DNA from: Sphingomonas sp. Leaf22
GTDB taxonomy: Bacteria; Pseudomonadota; Alphaproteobacteria; Sphingomonadales; Sphingomonadaceae
Assembly: GCF_001421715.1 (NCBI RefSeq)
Contig: NZ_LMKP01000045.1
Coordinates: 62,001-126,000, forward strand
Reading direction: 5' to 3'
DNA: 64,000 nucleotides
The position numbers were made by a program, and so were the translations under genes. Position 1 is the stretch's first letter. Each line of letters opens with the position of its first letter. This document shows positions 43,985-52,074 of this stretch, piece by piece. A model generated the notes under the pieces. That model was not told the origin of the DNA. It did not search any database and saw only the letters and a program-made list of their open reading frames with translations.

Positions 43985-44931
43985 GGATATTCCGGCGTGA
44001 TGCGCGCGTCGGCGGTGCCGAGCGTGAGAAGCTGGGCAAGGAGCGACAGGGCGATAACGTCCGGTTCCTTGCCGGGGATCGTGGTTAGCCCGATCGGACA
44101 GGTGAGCCGCGCGCGGGCGTCGGTCGATATCCCTTCGCGGGTCAGCCGGGCGAGAAACCGGGCACGCTTGGTCGCCGATCCGATCAGCCCGACATAGGCG
44201 AGCGGGGGACGCCGCAGCGCGGCGCTGGTCAGCGCATAGTCGAGCGCGTGGTCGTGCGTCAGGATCACGACCGCCGCGTCGTCCGGCGCGTCGGACAGGC
44301 AGGTCGGCAGGCGATTCGCGTCGACGATCGTCACGCCCGGTGTATCGGCCAGCTCCGCTCGGCTGTCGAACCATGCGAGCCGCAGCGGCAGGCCGGCGGT
44401 CCGGCGGGCGATCGCCTGTCCGACATGGCCGGCCCCGAACAGATAGAGCGGCCGCTGCCACGCGCCGGGCCGTTCGGACCATGTCGCGCCCGCCGCAGGA
44501 CGCTCGCCACGGGCCGATAGCGGGACGATCGCCGCCGTCGGATCGGGCGCGCGCGCAATGTTTCCGACGTGCAGCGTCGTGGTCATCGTCGTGCCGGTCG
44601 CCGCCGCATCGATCCAGTCGCGCGCCGCGGGATCGACCCGCTCGATCAGCAGTCGCACCCGCCCGCCACAACATTGGCCGAGCAGCGGGCCGAGCGGATA
44701 ATCCTGCACCCGCCAGCTGCCCGGCGGATAAGCGAGGATCGCACGTGCCTGCTCGATCGCCTGATGCTCCAGCGCGCCGCCGCCGATCGTGTCGAACGAG
44801 GCCGCTGCGTCGACCGCCATCCGCGTGCCCGCACCGCGCGGGGCCGATCCTTCGGTGGCGAGGATGGTGACCAGCGCGACTGGTTCCTGCGGCGCGGCAA
44901 GGCGCAGGCGCGTGATCCAGTCGCCGGTCAT
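43981..44931 (-). CDS. xdhC: Xanthine dehydrogenase accessory protein XdhC
   Basis: A 316-residue maturation factor that binds the molybdenum cofactor, promotes its sulfuration and inserts it into the XdhB subunit. N-terminal VALVTILATEGSAPRGAGTRM near residues 18-38 and the FDTIGGGALEHQAIE block near 46-60 are diagnostic, as is PLGPLLGQCCGGRV with the Cys pair near residues 85-86. The C-terminal Rossmann domain includes LYLFGAGHVGQAIAR near residue 160 and YVGLIGSATKRARFLARL near 252-269. It overlaps xdhB upstream and guaD downstream by 4 bases each, as expected for one operon. Confidence 0.92.
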   Translation of the reverse strand: MTGDWITRLRLAAPQEPVALVTILATEGSAPRGAGTRMAVDAAASFDTIGGGALEHQAIEQARAILAYPPGSWRVQDYPLGPLLGQCCGGRVRLLIERVDPAARDWIDAAATGTTMTTTLHVGNIARAPDPTAAIVPLSARGERPAAGATWSERPGAWQRPLYLFGAGHVGQAIARRTAGLPLRLAWFDSRAELADTPGVTIVDANRLPTCLSDAPDDAAVVILTHDHALDYALTSAALRRPPLAYVGLIGSATKRARFLARLTREGISTDARARLTCPIGLTTIPGKEPDVIALSLLAQLLTLGTADARITPEYP

Positions 44932-47240
44932 GCGCAATGCGCGGCGATCGCGCGCAGGATCGCCTCGGGCGTGGCGGGCGCGTCGAGCGGGGGAAAGGCG
45001 CGCCGATCGGGGACGGTCGCCGCCACCGCTTCGCCCAGCGCCGACAGGACGCACTGGGCCAGCATGAACGGCGGTTCGCCGACCGCCTTCGACCGGTTGA
45101 TCGTCGGTTCGACATTCTCCCCGTCCCACAGCGCGATCGACAGGCGGTCGGGACGGTCGGCGGCGGTCGGGATCTTGTAGGTCGCGGGCGAATGGGTCAG
45201 CAACCGGCCGTCGTCGGCGAACACCAGTTCTTCGGTCGTCAGCCAGCCCTGTCCCTGTACGAACCCGCCCTCGATCTGCCCCAGATCGATCGCGGGGTTG
45301 AGCGACCGGCCGACGTCGTGGAGGATGTCGACTGCCAGCACGCGATGCTCGCCGGTCAGCGTGTCGACCACCACTTCGGCACAGGCCGCGCCATAGGCGA
45401 AATAGTAAAAGGGGCGGCCGCGATGGGCGGCGCGGTCATAGGCGATGTGCGGCGTGGCATAGAAGCCGGTCGACGACAGCGACACGCGCGCCAGATGCGC
45501 CTTGCGACACAGGGTGGCGAAGGGGATCGTCTCGACCCCCGCGACGATCCCCGCCGCGGTGAAGCGCACGGTGTCGGGTTCGCAGCTGCCGATCGATGCG
45601 GCGACCCCCGCCAGCCGGTCGCGGATCGTGCGCGCGGCCTCGAACGCCGCCATGCCGTTCAGGTCCGCCCCCGACGAGGCGGCGGTGGCGGAGGTGTTGG
45701 GCACCTTGTCGGTGCGCGTCGCGGTGATGCGGATGGCGCTGGCGGAAACGGCGAACACGTCGGCCACGACCTGCGCGACCTTGATATACAGGCCCTGCCC
45801 CATTTCGGTGCCGCCATGGTTCACCTGAATACTGCCATCGGCATAGACGTGCACCAGCGCACCTGCCTGATTGAGATGGGTCGTCGTGAAGCTGATCCCG
45901 AATTTGACCGGGGCGAGCGCGATCCCCTTTTTCAGCACGCGGTGGCGCGCGTTGAAGCCGTGGACGGCGGCGCGGCGCGCGTCATAGTCGCTGTCGCGGC
46001 GCAGGCGGGCGATCAGCGCGGGCGCGATATTGTCGGTGATCGTCATGCCATAGGGCGTGACGTCGCGCCCCGGCCCGTACAGATTGGCGATGCGCACGTC
46101 GATCGGGTCGCGCGCCAGCGATGCGGCGACGACATCAACGACGCGTTCGATCGCCAGCATCCCCTGCGGCCCGCCGAAACCGCGAAAGGCGGTGGCCGAG
46201 ACGGTGTTGGTCTTCAGCCGTTCGGACACGATCTCGACTGCCGGCAGCCAATAGCTGTTGTCGGCATGGAACATGGCGCGATCGTTGATCGCCGGCGACA
46301 AGTCGACCGTCGCGCCGCACCGCGACGCGAGCCGCAGGCTGAGGGCGAGAATATGGCCGTCATCGTCGAAGCCGACATCATAGTCGACGTTGAAGTCGTG
46401 GCGCTTGCCGGTCAGCACGATGTCGTCGTCGCGGTCGCAGCAGAATTTGGCGGGGCGGCCGGTTTTGGCCGCGACCAGCGCGGCGGCGGCGGCGAAGGGC
46501 GCGGCCTGTGTCTCCTTGCCGCCGAACGCGCCGCCCATGCGGCGGACCTCGACCGTCACATCCGCCGACGTGACGCCGAGCAGATCGGCGACCAGATGCT
46601 GCACTTCGCTGGGATGCTGGGTCGAGCTGGCGATATGGACCTGTCCGTCCTCGCCCGGTCGGGCGAGCGCGATCTGGCCCTCCAGATAGAAATGATCCTG
46701 TCCGCCCATCGCGAAGCTGCCCGAGCGACGATGCGGTGCGGTGTCGAGCGCGGCGGCGGCATCGCCGCGCGCCATGCGCTGGGTTGGTTCGATCGACGAC
46801 GCGGCGGCGCGGGCGTCGGCGATGGTCAGCAGCGCGGGGCGGGGGGCGTATTCGATCTTGCCGAGCCTGGCCGCTCGCCGCGCCGCACCCCGGCTGGTCG
46901 CCGCCACCAGAAACACCGGCTGGCCGCGATACAGCACCTCACCATCGGCGAGCAGCCGGTCGTCATGTGCGACCGGGCTGACGTCGTTGTGGCCCGGTAT
47001 GTCCGCGGCGGTGAAGACCGCGACGACGCCGGGCGCGGCGCGCACCGCCGACAGGTCGATCGTGACGATCGCGGCATGGGTCTCGGTCGACTGGCCGAAG
47101 GCGAGGTGCAGCAGGTCGGTAGACTCGGGTTCATCGTCGATGTAGCGCGCGGTCCCGGTGACGTGCAGCAGCGCGCTGTCATGCGGCAGTGACGGCTTCA
47201 CGTCCGATCGGACCGGGGGCGGCGCGGCACGTTCGGCCAT
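44928..47240 (-). CDS. xdhB: Xanthine dehydrogenase molybdopterin-binding subunit
   Basis: A 770-residue large subunit that oxidises hypoxanthine to xanthine and xanthine to urate. The N-terminal HVTGTARYIDD opening, VRRMGGAFGGKETQ near residues 232-245, TAFRGFGGPQGM near 343-354 (with the substrate-positioning Arg), GGTEMGQGLYIKVAQV, and the catalytic Glu in AVGEPPFMLAQ near residue 732 are all present. It forms a heterodimer with XdhA and needs XdhC for cofactor insertion. The ATG at 47240 overlaps the xdhA stop by one base (TGATG); GTG 47243 is an alternative that would overlap by four. Confidence 0.94.
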   Translation of the reverse strand: MAERAAPPPVRSDVKPSLPHDSALLHVTGTARYIDDEPESTDLLHLAFGQSTETHAAIVTIDLSAVRAAPGVVAVFTAADIPGHNDVSPVAHDDRLLADGEVLYRGQPVFLVAATSRGAARRAARLGKIEYAPRPALLTIADARAAASSIEPTQRMARGDAAAALDTAPHRRSGSFAMGGQDHFYLEGQIALARPGEDGQVHIASSTQHPSEVQHLVADLLGVTSADVTVEVRRMGGAFGGKETQAAPFAAAAALVAAKTGRPAKFCCDRDDDIVLTGKRHDFNVDYDVGFDDDGHILALSLRLASRCGATVDLSPAINDRAMFHADNSYWLPAVEIVSERLKTNTVSATAFRGFGGPQGMLAIERVVDVVAASLARDPIDVRIANLYGPGRDVTPYGMTITDNIAPALIARLRRDSDYDARRAAVHGFNARHRVLKKGIALAPVKFGISFTTTHLNQAGALVHVYADGSIQVNHGGTEMGQGLYIKVAQVVADVFAVSASAIRITATRTDKVPNTSATAASSGADLNGMAAFEAARTIRDRLAGVAASIGSCEPDTVRFTAAGIVAGVETIPFATLCRKAHLARVSLSSTGFYATPHIAYDRAAHRGRPFYYFAYGAACAEVVVDTLTGEHRVLAVDILHDVGRSLNPAIDLGQIEGGFVQGQGWLTTEELVFADDGRLLTHSPATYKIPTAADRPDRLSIALWDGENVEPTINRSKAVGEPPFMLAQCVLSALGEAVAATVPDRRAFPPLDAPATPEAILRAIAAHCA

Positions 47241-48646
47241 CACAACACCGCCCGGACCGACACCGGTTCACCCTGTTCGCGGTGCCACAGACGCCACAGC
47301 AGATTGCCGGCGGCTTCCTGTCGATAGGCGGCGCTACCGCGGACATCGGTCAGCGGCGCGAAATCCTCGCGCAGCGCCGCGACGGCGCGGGCGATGGTGG
47401 CGTCGGCGAAGGGCGCACCGGTCAACGTCGCCTCGCACGCCGGGGCGCGGCGCGGGGTCGCGGCCATCCCGCCAAACGCAACCAGCGCCTCGGCGATGAT
47501 CCCATCGCGCAACGTCAGATGGAACGCGCCGCAGACCGCCGAAATATCGCTGTCGAACCGGCGCGACAGCTTGGCGATGTGGACGATCGCGTCGGGGGCG
47601 GGGCGGGGGATGTGGATGCGCTCGACGAACTCGCCGGCCGCGCGGTCCTGTTTGCCATAAGCGAGGAAATAATCCTCCAGCGCCAGCGTCCGCCGCTGGT
47701 CGCCCCGGCGCAGGACCAGCGTCGCGCCGAGCGCGATCAGCGCTGGCGGACCGTCGCCGATCGGCGAGCCATTGGCGATATTGCCGCCGATCGTGCCCGC
47801 GTTGCGCACCTGCAACCCGCCGATCCGCCGTACCAACTCGCCGAGATCGGGATGGAGGCGGGCAAGCACGTCATGCGCTTCCGCATAGCGGACCGCCGCG
47901 CCCAGCGTGACCCCGGCGGCATCTTCGGTGATCGTGCGCAGTTCGGGCACGTCGCCGATGAACACCGGCACGTCGATGTCGCGCAGTCCCTTCGTCACCC
48001 ACAGCCCGACGTCGGTGGCCCCGGCGATCAGCCGGGCATGGGGGTGTTCGATCAGCAGCGCGGCGAGATCGTCGGTCGATCGCGGGGCGAACCATGTCGG
48101 CCGCGCTTCCGGTGCATCCATCGCCGCAAGACCGCGCAGTGCCACGGCCAGTTGCCGGTCGTCGCGATCGATCTGCGGCACCGCACGCGCGGCGTCGAGG
48201 ATCGGGCCATAGCCGGTACACCGGCACAGATTGCCCGCGATCACATCGGCGACGGGCAGGTCGTGCCCCGCCGCCCCGACGGCGCGACCATACAGCGACA
48301 TCACGAAGCCCGGCGTGCAGAAGCCGCATTGCGAGCTGCCGTTGCGCGCCATGCACGACTGGAGCGCGGTCGGCGCGCCGCCCTGCGACAGGCTCTCGAC
48401 GGTCAGCACCGCCTTGCCGTGGATCATCGGCAGGAACAGGATGCAGGCATTGACCGCGCGCCACGCGACGCCGTCGTCGACCGGCTCCCCGACCAGCACG
48501 GTGCAGGCCCCGCAATCGCCCTCGGCACAGCCTTCCTTCGTTCCGGTACGGCGCAGGCGATAGCGCAGGTGATCGAGCAGCGTCGCGGTCGGGGCGGCAT
48601 CGACGATCTCGACGATCGTATCGTCGAGGAGGAAGCGGACCGTCAT
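47240..48646 (-). CDS. xdhA: Xanthine dehydrogenase small subunit (2Fe-2S and FAD)
   Basis: A 468-residue electron-transfer subunit. The plant-type ferredoxin domain has GCAEGDCGACTV near residues 39-50 and a following Cys in NACIL. The second 2Fe-2S domain carries QCGFCTPGFVM near residues 107-117 and NLCRCTGYGPI near 138-148. The FAD-binding domain follows, with LIAGATDVGLWVTKGLRD near residue 205 and NAGTIGGNIANGSPIGDGPP near residue 280. Electrons pass from XdhB through the clusters to FAD and NAD+. The gene starts 4 bases after the end of the permease gene on the same strand, which supports co-transcription. Confidence 0.94.
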   Translation of the reverse strand: MTVRFLLDDTIVEIVDAAPTATLLDHLRYRLRRTGTKEGCAEGDCGACTVLVGEPVDDGVAWRAVNACILFLPMIHGKAVLTVESLSQGGAPTALQSCMARNGSSQCGFCTPGFVMSLYGRAVGAAGHDLPVADVIAGNLCRCTGYGPILDAARAVPQIDRDDRQLAVALRGLAAMDAPEARPTWFAPRSTDDLAALLIEHPHARLIAGATDVGLWVTKGLRDIDVPVFIGDVPELRTITEDAAGVTLGAAVRYAEAHDVLARLHPDLGELVRRIGGLQVRNAGTIGGNIANGSPIGDGPPALIALGATLVLRRGDQRRTLALEDYFLAYGKQDRAAGEFVERIHIPRPAPDAIVHIAKLSRRFDSDISAVCGAFHLTLRDGIIAEALVAFGGMAATPRRAPACEATLTGAPFADATIARAVAALREDFAPLTDVRGSAAYRQEAAGNLLWRLWHREQGEPVSVRAVL

Positions 48647-48650
48647 CGTT

Positions 48651-50006
48651 CTACGCCGCCCCCATCCATGCGAAGCGCGCGACGAAGAGCGCGGCGAGCA
48701 GGAACAGGAACCAGTCGGCGCGCGTCGCCTGTCCGCGCATCGCCTTCAGCACGGCATGGGCGGTGATGCCGAACGCCAGCCCGTTGGCGATGGAGAAGGT
48801 CAGCGGAATCATCGCCACGGTCAGGAATGCCGGGATCGCCGCCAGCGGATCGTCCCACTGCACCTCGACCAGCGGCAGCAGCATCAGGCCGCCGACGACG
48901 ATCAGCGCCGGTGCGGTCGCGGCCAGCGGCACCAGTTGCGCGTACGGGGCGACGAACATGGTCAGCAGGAACAGGATGCCGGTGACGACCGCGGTCAGAC
49001 CGGTGCGCCCGCCCGCCTGTACGCCCGCCGCGCTCTCGACATAGCTGGTGACGGTGCTGGTACCCGCCACCGCGCCGACCATGGTCGCCACGGCATCGGT
49101 CAGCAGGATGCGGTTCAGCCGGGGAATGCGGCCGCCCGCGTCGATCAGCCCGGCGCGCTTGGTCACCGCGACCAGCGTGCCGATATTGTCGAACAGGTCG
49201 ACGAACAGGAACACGAACAGGATTTCGAACAGGCCGAGCCCGTGCCGCCCCCCTGCGCCGAACACGCCGGCCAGATCGATCTGAAACGCGGTCTGGGTGA
49301 GCATGGTCAGGCTATAGGGTTCGGGGGCCATGGTGACCTGCCCGGCCATCCACGCGACGGCGGTCGTAATGACGATCCCGATCAGCATCGCGCCGCGCAC
49401 GTTCCAGACGCTCAGCACCGCAATCACCAGCAGGCCGAGCAGGCCGAGCAGCGCGCCCGGCGCGGTCAGCGGGCCGAGCGCGACGAGGGTCGCGGGGCTG
49501 GCGACGACGATGCCGGCGTTGCGAAGCCCGATAAAGCCGATGAACAGGCCGATCCCGCCCGCCACCGCCGCGAACAGATGCGGCGGAATGACCGAGACGA
49601 TGAGCTGTCGCACACCGGTAAGCGTCAGGATAAGAAAGCAGAAGCCCGAAATGAACACGCAGCCGAGCGCGACCGGCCACGCTATGCCCATCTGCTGCAC
49701 GACGGTGAAGCTGAAATAGGCGTTCAGCCCCATGCCCGGCGCGAGGGCCAGCGGCACGTTGGCGACCGTCCCCATCAGGATCGAGGCGAAGGCGGCGGCG
49801 AAGCAGGTGGCAGCGGCGACCGCCGCCACCGGCATCCCGGCCTGTCCGAGGATCGCCGGATTGACCAGCACGATATAGGCCATGGTCAGGAAGGTGGTGG
49901 TGCCCGCCAGCACTTCGGTCCGGACCGAGGTCCCGCGTCCGGTCAGGTCGAACCGGCGCTCCAACATGGTCGCTGCCGGTGTTTCCGTCGCTACCGTCTG
50001 TGTCAT
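48651..50006 (-). CDS. AzgA-like purine base permease
   Basis: A 451-residue inner-membrane protein of the AzgA-like branch of the NCS2 superfamily, which carries adenine, guanine and hypoxanthine. RFDLTGRGTSVRTEVLAGTTTFLTMAYIV near residues 18-46 and NVPLALAPGMGLNAYFSF near 82-99 are the branch signatures. FVFLFVDLFDNIGTLVAVT near 230-248 and AGTSTVTSYVESAAGVQAGGRTG near 280-302 are further blocks. About 12-13 hydrophobic segments are seen. It is distinct from the other permease at 33927, so the cell has two uptake systems. It is the first gene of a six-gene leftward operon. ATG 50006 has GGGGAA upstream. The shared composite promoter motif lies 58 bases before the start. Confidence 0.9.
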   Translation of the reverse strand: MTQTVATETPAATMLERRFDLTGRGTSVRTEVLAGTTTFLTMAYIVLVNPAILGQAGMPVAAVAAATCFAAAFASILMGTVANVPLALAPGMGLNAYFSFTVVQQMGIAWPVALGCVFISGFCFLILTLTGVRQLIVSVIPPHLFAAVAGGIGLFIGFIGLRNAGIVVASPATLVALGPLTAPGALLGLLGLLVIAVLSVWNVRGAMLIGIVITTAVAWMAGQVTMAPEPYSLTMLTQTAFQIDLAGVFGAGGRHGLGLFEILFVFLFVDLFDNIGTLVAVTKRAGLIDAGGRIPRLNRILLTDAVATMVGAVAGTSTVTSYVESAAGVQAGGRTGLTAVVTGILFLLTMFVAPYAQLVPLAATAPALIVVGGLMLLPLVEVQWDDPLAAIPAFLTVAMIPLTFSIANGLAFGITAHAVLKAMRGQATRADWFLFLLAALFVARFAWMGAA

Positions 50007-50063
50007 ATCATTCCCCGACCGCCCTGCGCCTGTCATGCCAGCGGGTAGCCGCCCGATCTACAT

Positions 50064-50099
50064 CAATGATCGGCATTCCGCGTTGCAAAAATGAGCGCA
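50064..50099. promoter_or_regulatory. Composite purine-promoter motif, copy 2
   Basis: CAATGAT (50064-50070), 11 bases, then GTTGCAAAAATGAGCGCA (50082-50099), matching copy 1 at 40552-40587 with equal spacing. It lies in the divergent promoter region between the AzgA-like permease/xdh operon and the exported adenosine deaminase gene. The rest of the 50007-50248 interval contains no gene. Confidence 0.6.
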
Positions 50100-50248
50100 C
50101 CATCCAGCTCGTGCGTTCGTCCGGGCGAGCGTTTTACGGCAACGCGACGTCCCGGATATTGCGATGGGCGCGCCACGATCCGTCCCATAGACAGGCGGCA
50201 AGGGGGCCTGCGCCACGACCGGCGGGCATCATCAAAGGGGGAATGACG

Positions 50249-51799
50249 ATGAACGCCCGTTGGAATGACGGCCGCATCCGCGCGTGCTTCGGCGCGGTAC
50301 AGGCGGGATGGATGCTCGCGGCGGCGATGCTGTGCGGTGCCGCCGCGCCGCGCGATGCGGCGACGCCCGAAGCGCGGACCGCCGCGTATCTCGACCGGAT
50401 CGCCGACAGTCCGCCACGGCTGCGCATGTTCCTGCAGACCATGCCCAAAGGGGGCGATCTGCACAATCACGCCGGCGGCGCGATCTATGCCGAGGATATG
50501 CTCGGCTGGGCGGCGGCGGAGGGGCTGTGCCTGTCGATCGATCCGGCGGGGATGGCACCGCCGCCGTGCGACGCGCCCGGCCGGGTCGCGGCGGCGGATC
50601 TGGCGCGGGACTATCCGCGCTATGCCGCGTTCGTCGACGCCTTCTCGACGCGCGGTTTCGAGGGCGGCACCGGCGATCCGCGCGTGTCGGGCTATGATCG
50701 CTTCTTCTCCACCTTCGGCGCGTTCTGGCCGATCGCCGCGCGCCATGGCGGCAAGGTGATGGCGGTCAGCCGCCAGCAGGCCGCCGCCGACAATCTGTCC
50801 TATGCCGAATTGAGCACCGGTTCGGCGGCGACGCAGCCGTTGCTGGCGAAGGTCGGCGATGGCGACGTGCGTGACCTGGCGGCGCTGTACGCGCGGATCG
50901 CGCCCGAATTGCCCGACGCGGTGCGGACGACTCGCAAGGAATATGACGGCTATGATGCGGAAATGGCGGCGATCGACGGCTGCGCCACGCCCGCGCCCAA
51001 GCCCGCCTGCGCGACCGAAATCCGTTATCAATATGCCGCGATCCGGACCCGGCCGCCGGCACAGGTCTTTGCCGAACTGGCGCTGGGCTTCGCGCTGGTT
51101 GAGGCCGATCCGCGCTTCGTCGCGGTCAACATCGTCGCGCCCGAACATGACCCGGTCGCGCTGCGCGACTATGCGCTGCACATGCGGATGCTGCGGTTCC
51201 TGAAGGAACGCTATCCCGCCGTGCCGCTGTCGCTGCATGCCGGTGAACTGACACTGGGGCTGGTGCCGCCGCGCGATCTGGCATTCCATATCCATGATGC
51301 GGTGACGGTCGCCGGCGCGCGGCGGATCGGGCACGGGATCGACATTTCCTACGAAACCAATGCCCGCGCGCTGTTAGCGCGGATGGCGCGTGACCGGGTG
51401 GCGGTGGAAATCAATCTGACCAGTAACGCTGTGATCCTGGGGGTGAAGGGACGCGACCATCCGCTGTCGCTCTATCGGCAGGCGGGGGTGCCGGTCGTGC
51501 TGTCGACCGACGACGAAGGCGTTTCGCGCAGCGACATGACCAACGAATATCTGCGCGCGGTGACCGAGCAGAACCTACGCTACCGCGATCTGAAGCAGAT
51601 TGCCCGCGATTCACTTCATTATGCGTTCCTGTCGGGCGACAGCCTCTGGCAGGATCGGGTGGGCGGTTCCCGCGTGCCGGCGTGTCGGGTCCTCGATTCG
51701 GACGCCTGCCGCACCTTTACCGCTACCCATGCGAAGGCGCGGCTTGAAGCGCGGTTGGAGCGCGACTTCGACCGGTTCGAGCGTCAGTCGTTCGACTGA
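50249..51799 (+). CDS. Exported ADGF-type adenosine deaminase
   Basis: A 516-residue protein of the ADGF/CECR1-type adenosine deaminases, longer than cytoplasmic ADA. A signal peptide lies in residues 1-38 (QAGWMLAAAMLCGAAAP). Zinc and catalytic motifs are PKGGDLHNHAGGAIYAEDML near residues 69-88, PLSLHAGELTLG near 327-338 (His and Glu), RRIGHGIDISYE near 359-370, and PVVLSTDDEGVSRSDMTNEY near 416-435. It should act outside the cytoplasm, converting adenosine to inosine. ATG 50249 is spaced correctly from AAAGGGGG; ATG 50243 is too close. It is divergent to the permease-xdh operon and 122 bases ahead of the urate pathway operon. Confidence 0.87.
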   Translation: MNARWNDGRIRACFGAVQAGWMLAAAMLCGAAAPRDAATPEARTAAYLDRIADSPPRLRMFLQTMPKGGDLHNHAGGAIYAEDMLGWAAAEGLCLSIDPAGMAPPPCDAPGRVAAADLARDYPRYAAFVDAFSTRGFEGGTGDPRVSGYDRFFSTFGAFWPIAARHGGKVMAVSRQQAAADNLSYAELSTGSAATQPLLAKVGDGDVRDLAALYARIAPELPDAVRTTRKEYDGYDAEMAAIDGCATPAPKPACATEIRYQYAAIRTRPPAQVFAELALGFALVEADPRFVAVNIVAPEHDPVALRDYALHMRMLRFLKERYPAVPLSLHAGELTLGLVPPRDLAFHIHDAVTVAGARRIGHGIDISYETNARALLARMARDRVAVEINLTSNAVILGVKGRDHPLSLYRQAGVPVVLSTDDEGVSRSDMTNEYLRAVTEQNLRYRDLKQIARDSLHYAFLSGDSLWQDRVGGSRVPACRVLDSDACRTFTATHAKARLEARLERDFDRFERQSFD

Positions 51800-51807
51800 C
51801 CGCGCCG

Positions 51808-51850
51808 GTGCGCGAAAAATGCGCGCACTCGAAGCGCAATATTGTGCTTC
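51808..51850. promoter_or_regulatory. Two adjacent palindromes upstream of the urate-pathway operon
   Basis: GTGCGCG and CGCGCAC (51808-51828) flank AAAAATG. Directly after, GAAGCGCAATATTGTGCTTC (51831-51850) is a 20-base palindrome with 9 of 10 pairs. They lie in the 122-base gap before the ten-gene operon and are good operator candidates. The half-site GCGCAAT matches that in the repeat at 33709-33751. Confidence 0.5.
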
Positions 51851-51921
51851 CGATACGCGATTCGTCACCGCTACCAAGGGCCCGCTGCGGTCCGGTGCGG
51901 CACGCGATAGGAGAATGTGGC

Positions 51922-52074
51922 ATGACCCCGGCAACCGACGACGAACGGCGACTTGCCCTGCTGCTGGCCGATCGCCTCGGGCTGACGATCCCTCCGGCGG
52001 CGCTGGACGGGGTGGTCGCCAACCAGCGGTTGCTGGCGCGGCATCATGCGGCCGTGCGCGAGGCTGCGCGATGA
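51922..52074 (+). CDS. hpxX: AtzG/HpxX-like small amidase partner
   Basis: A 50-residue helical protein, shaped like the DUF4089/AtzG proteins that form a tight complex with AtzE-type amidases in a manner like GatC with GatA. The recognisable core is LLLADRLGLTIPPAALDGVV, then ANQRLLARHHAAV. The start ATG is preceded by GGAG at a normal distance, and its stop overlaps the ATG of the amidase gene (ATGA). The position directly ahead of the amidase is what is seen in hpxX-hpxY and atzG-atzE pairs. It is probably needed for folding or activity of the amidase. Confidence 0.75.
   Translation: MTPATDDERRLALLLADRLGLTIPPAALDGVVANQRLLARHHAAVREAAR

Noticed and set aside
44937..47192. 751-codon forward open frame opposite xdhB
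   Set aside because: The reverse strand encodes a full molybdopterin subunit with all active-site motifs. The forward frame is a high-GC shadow.
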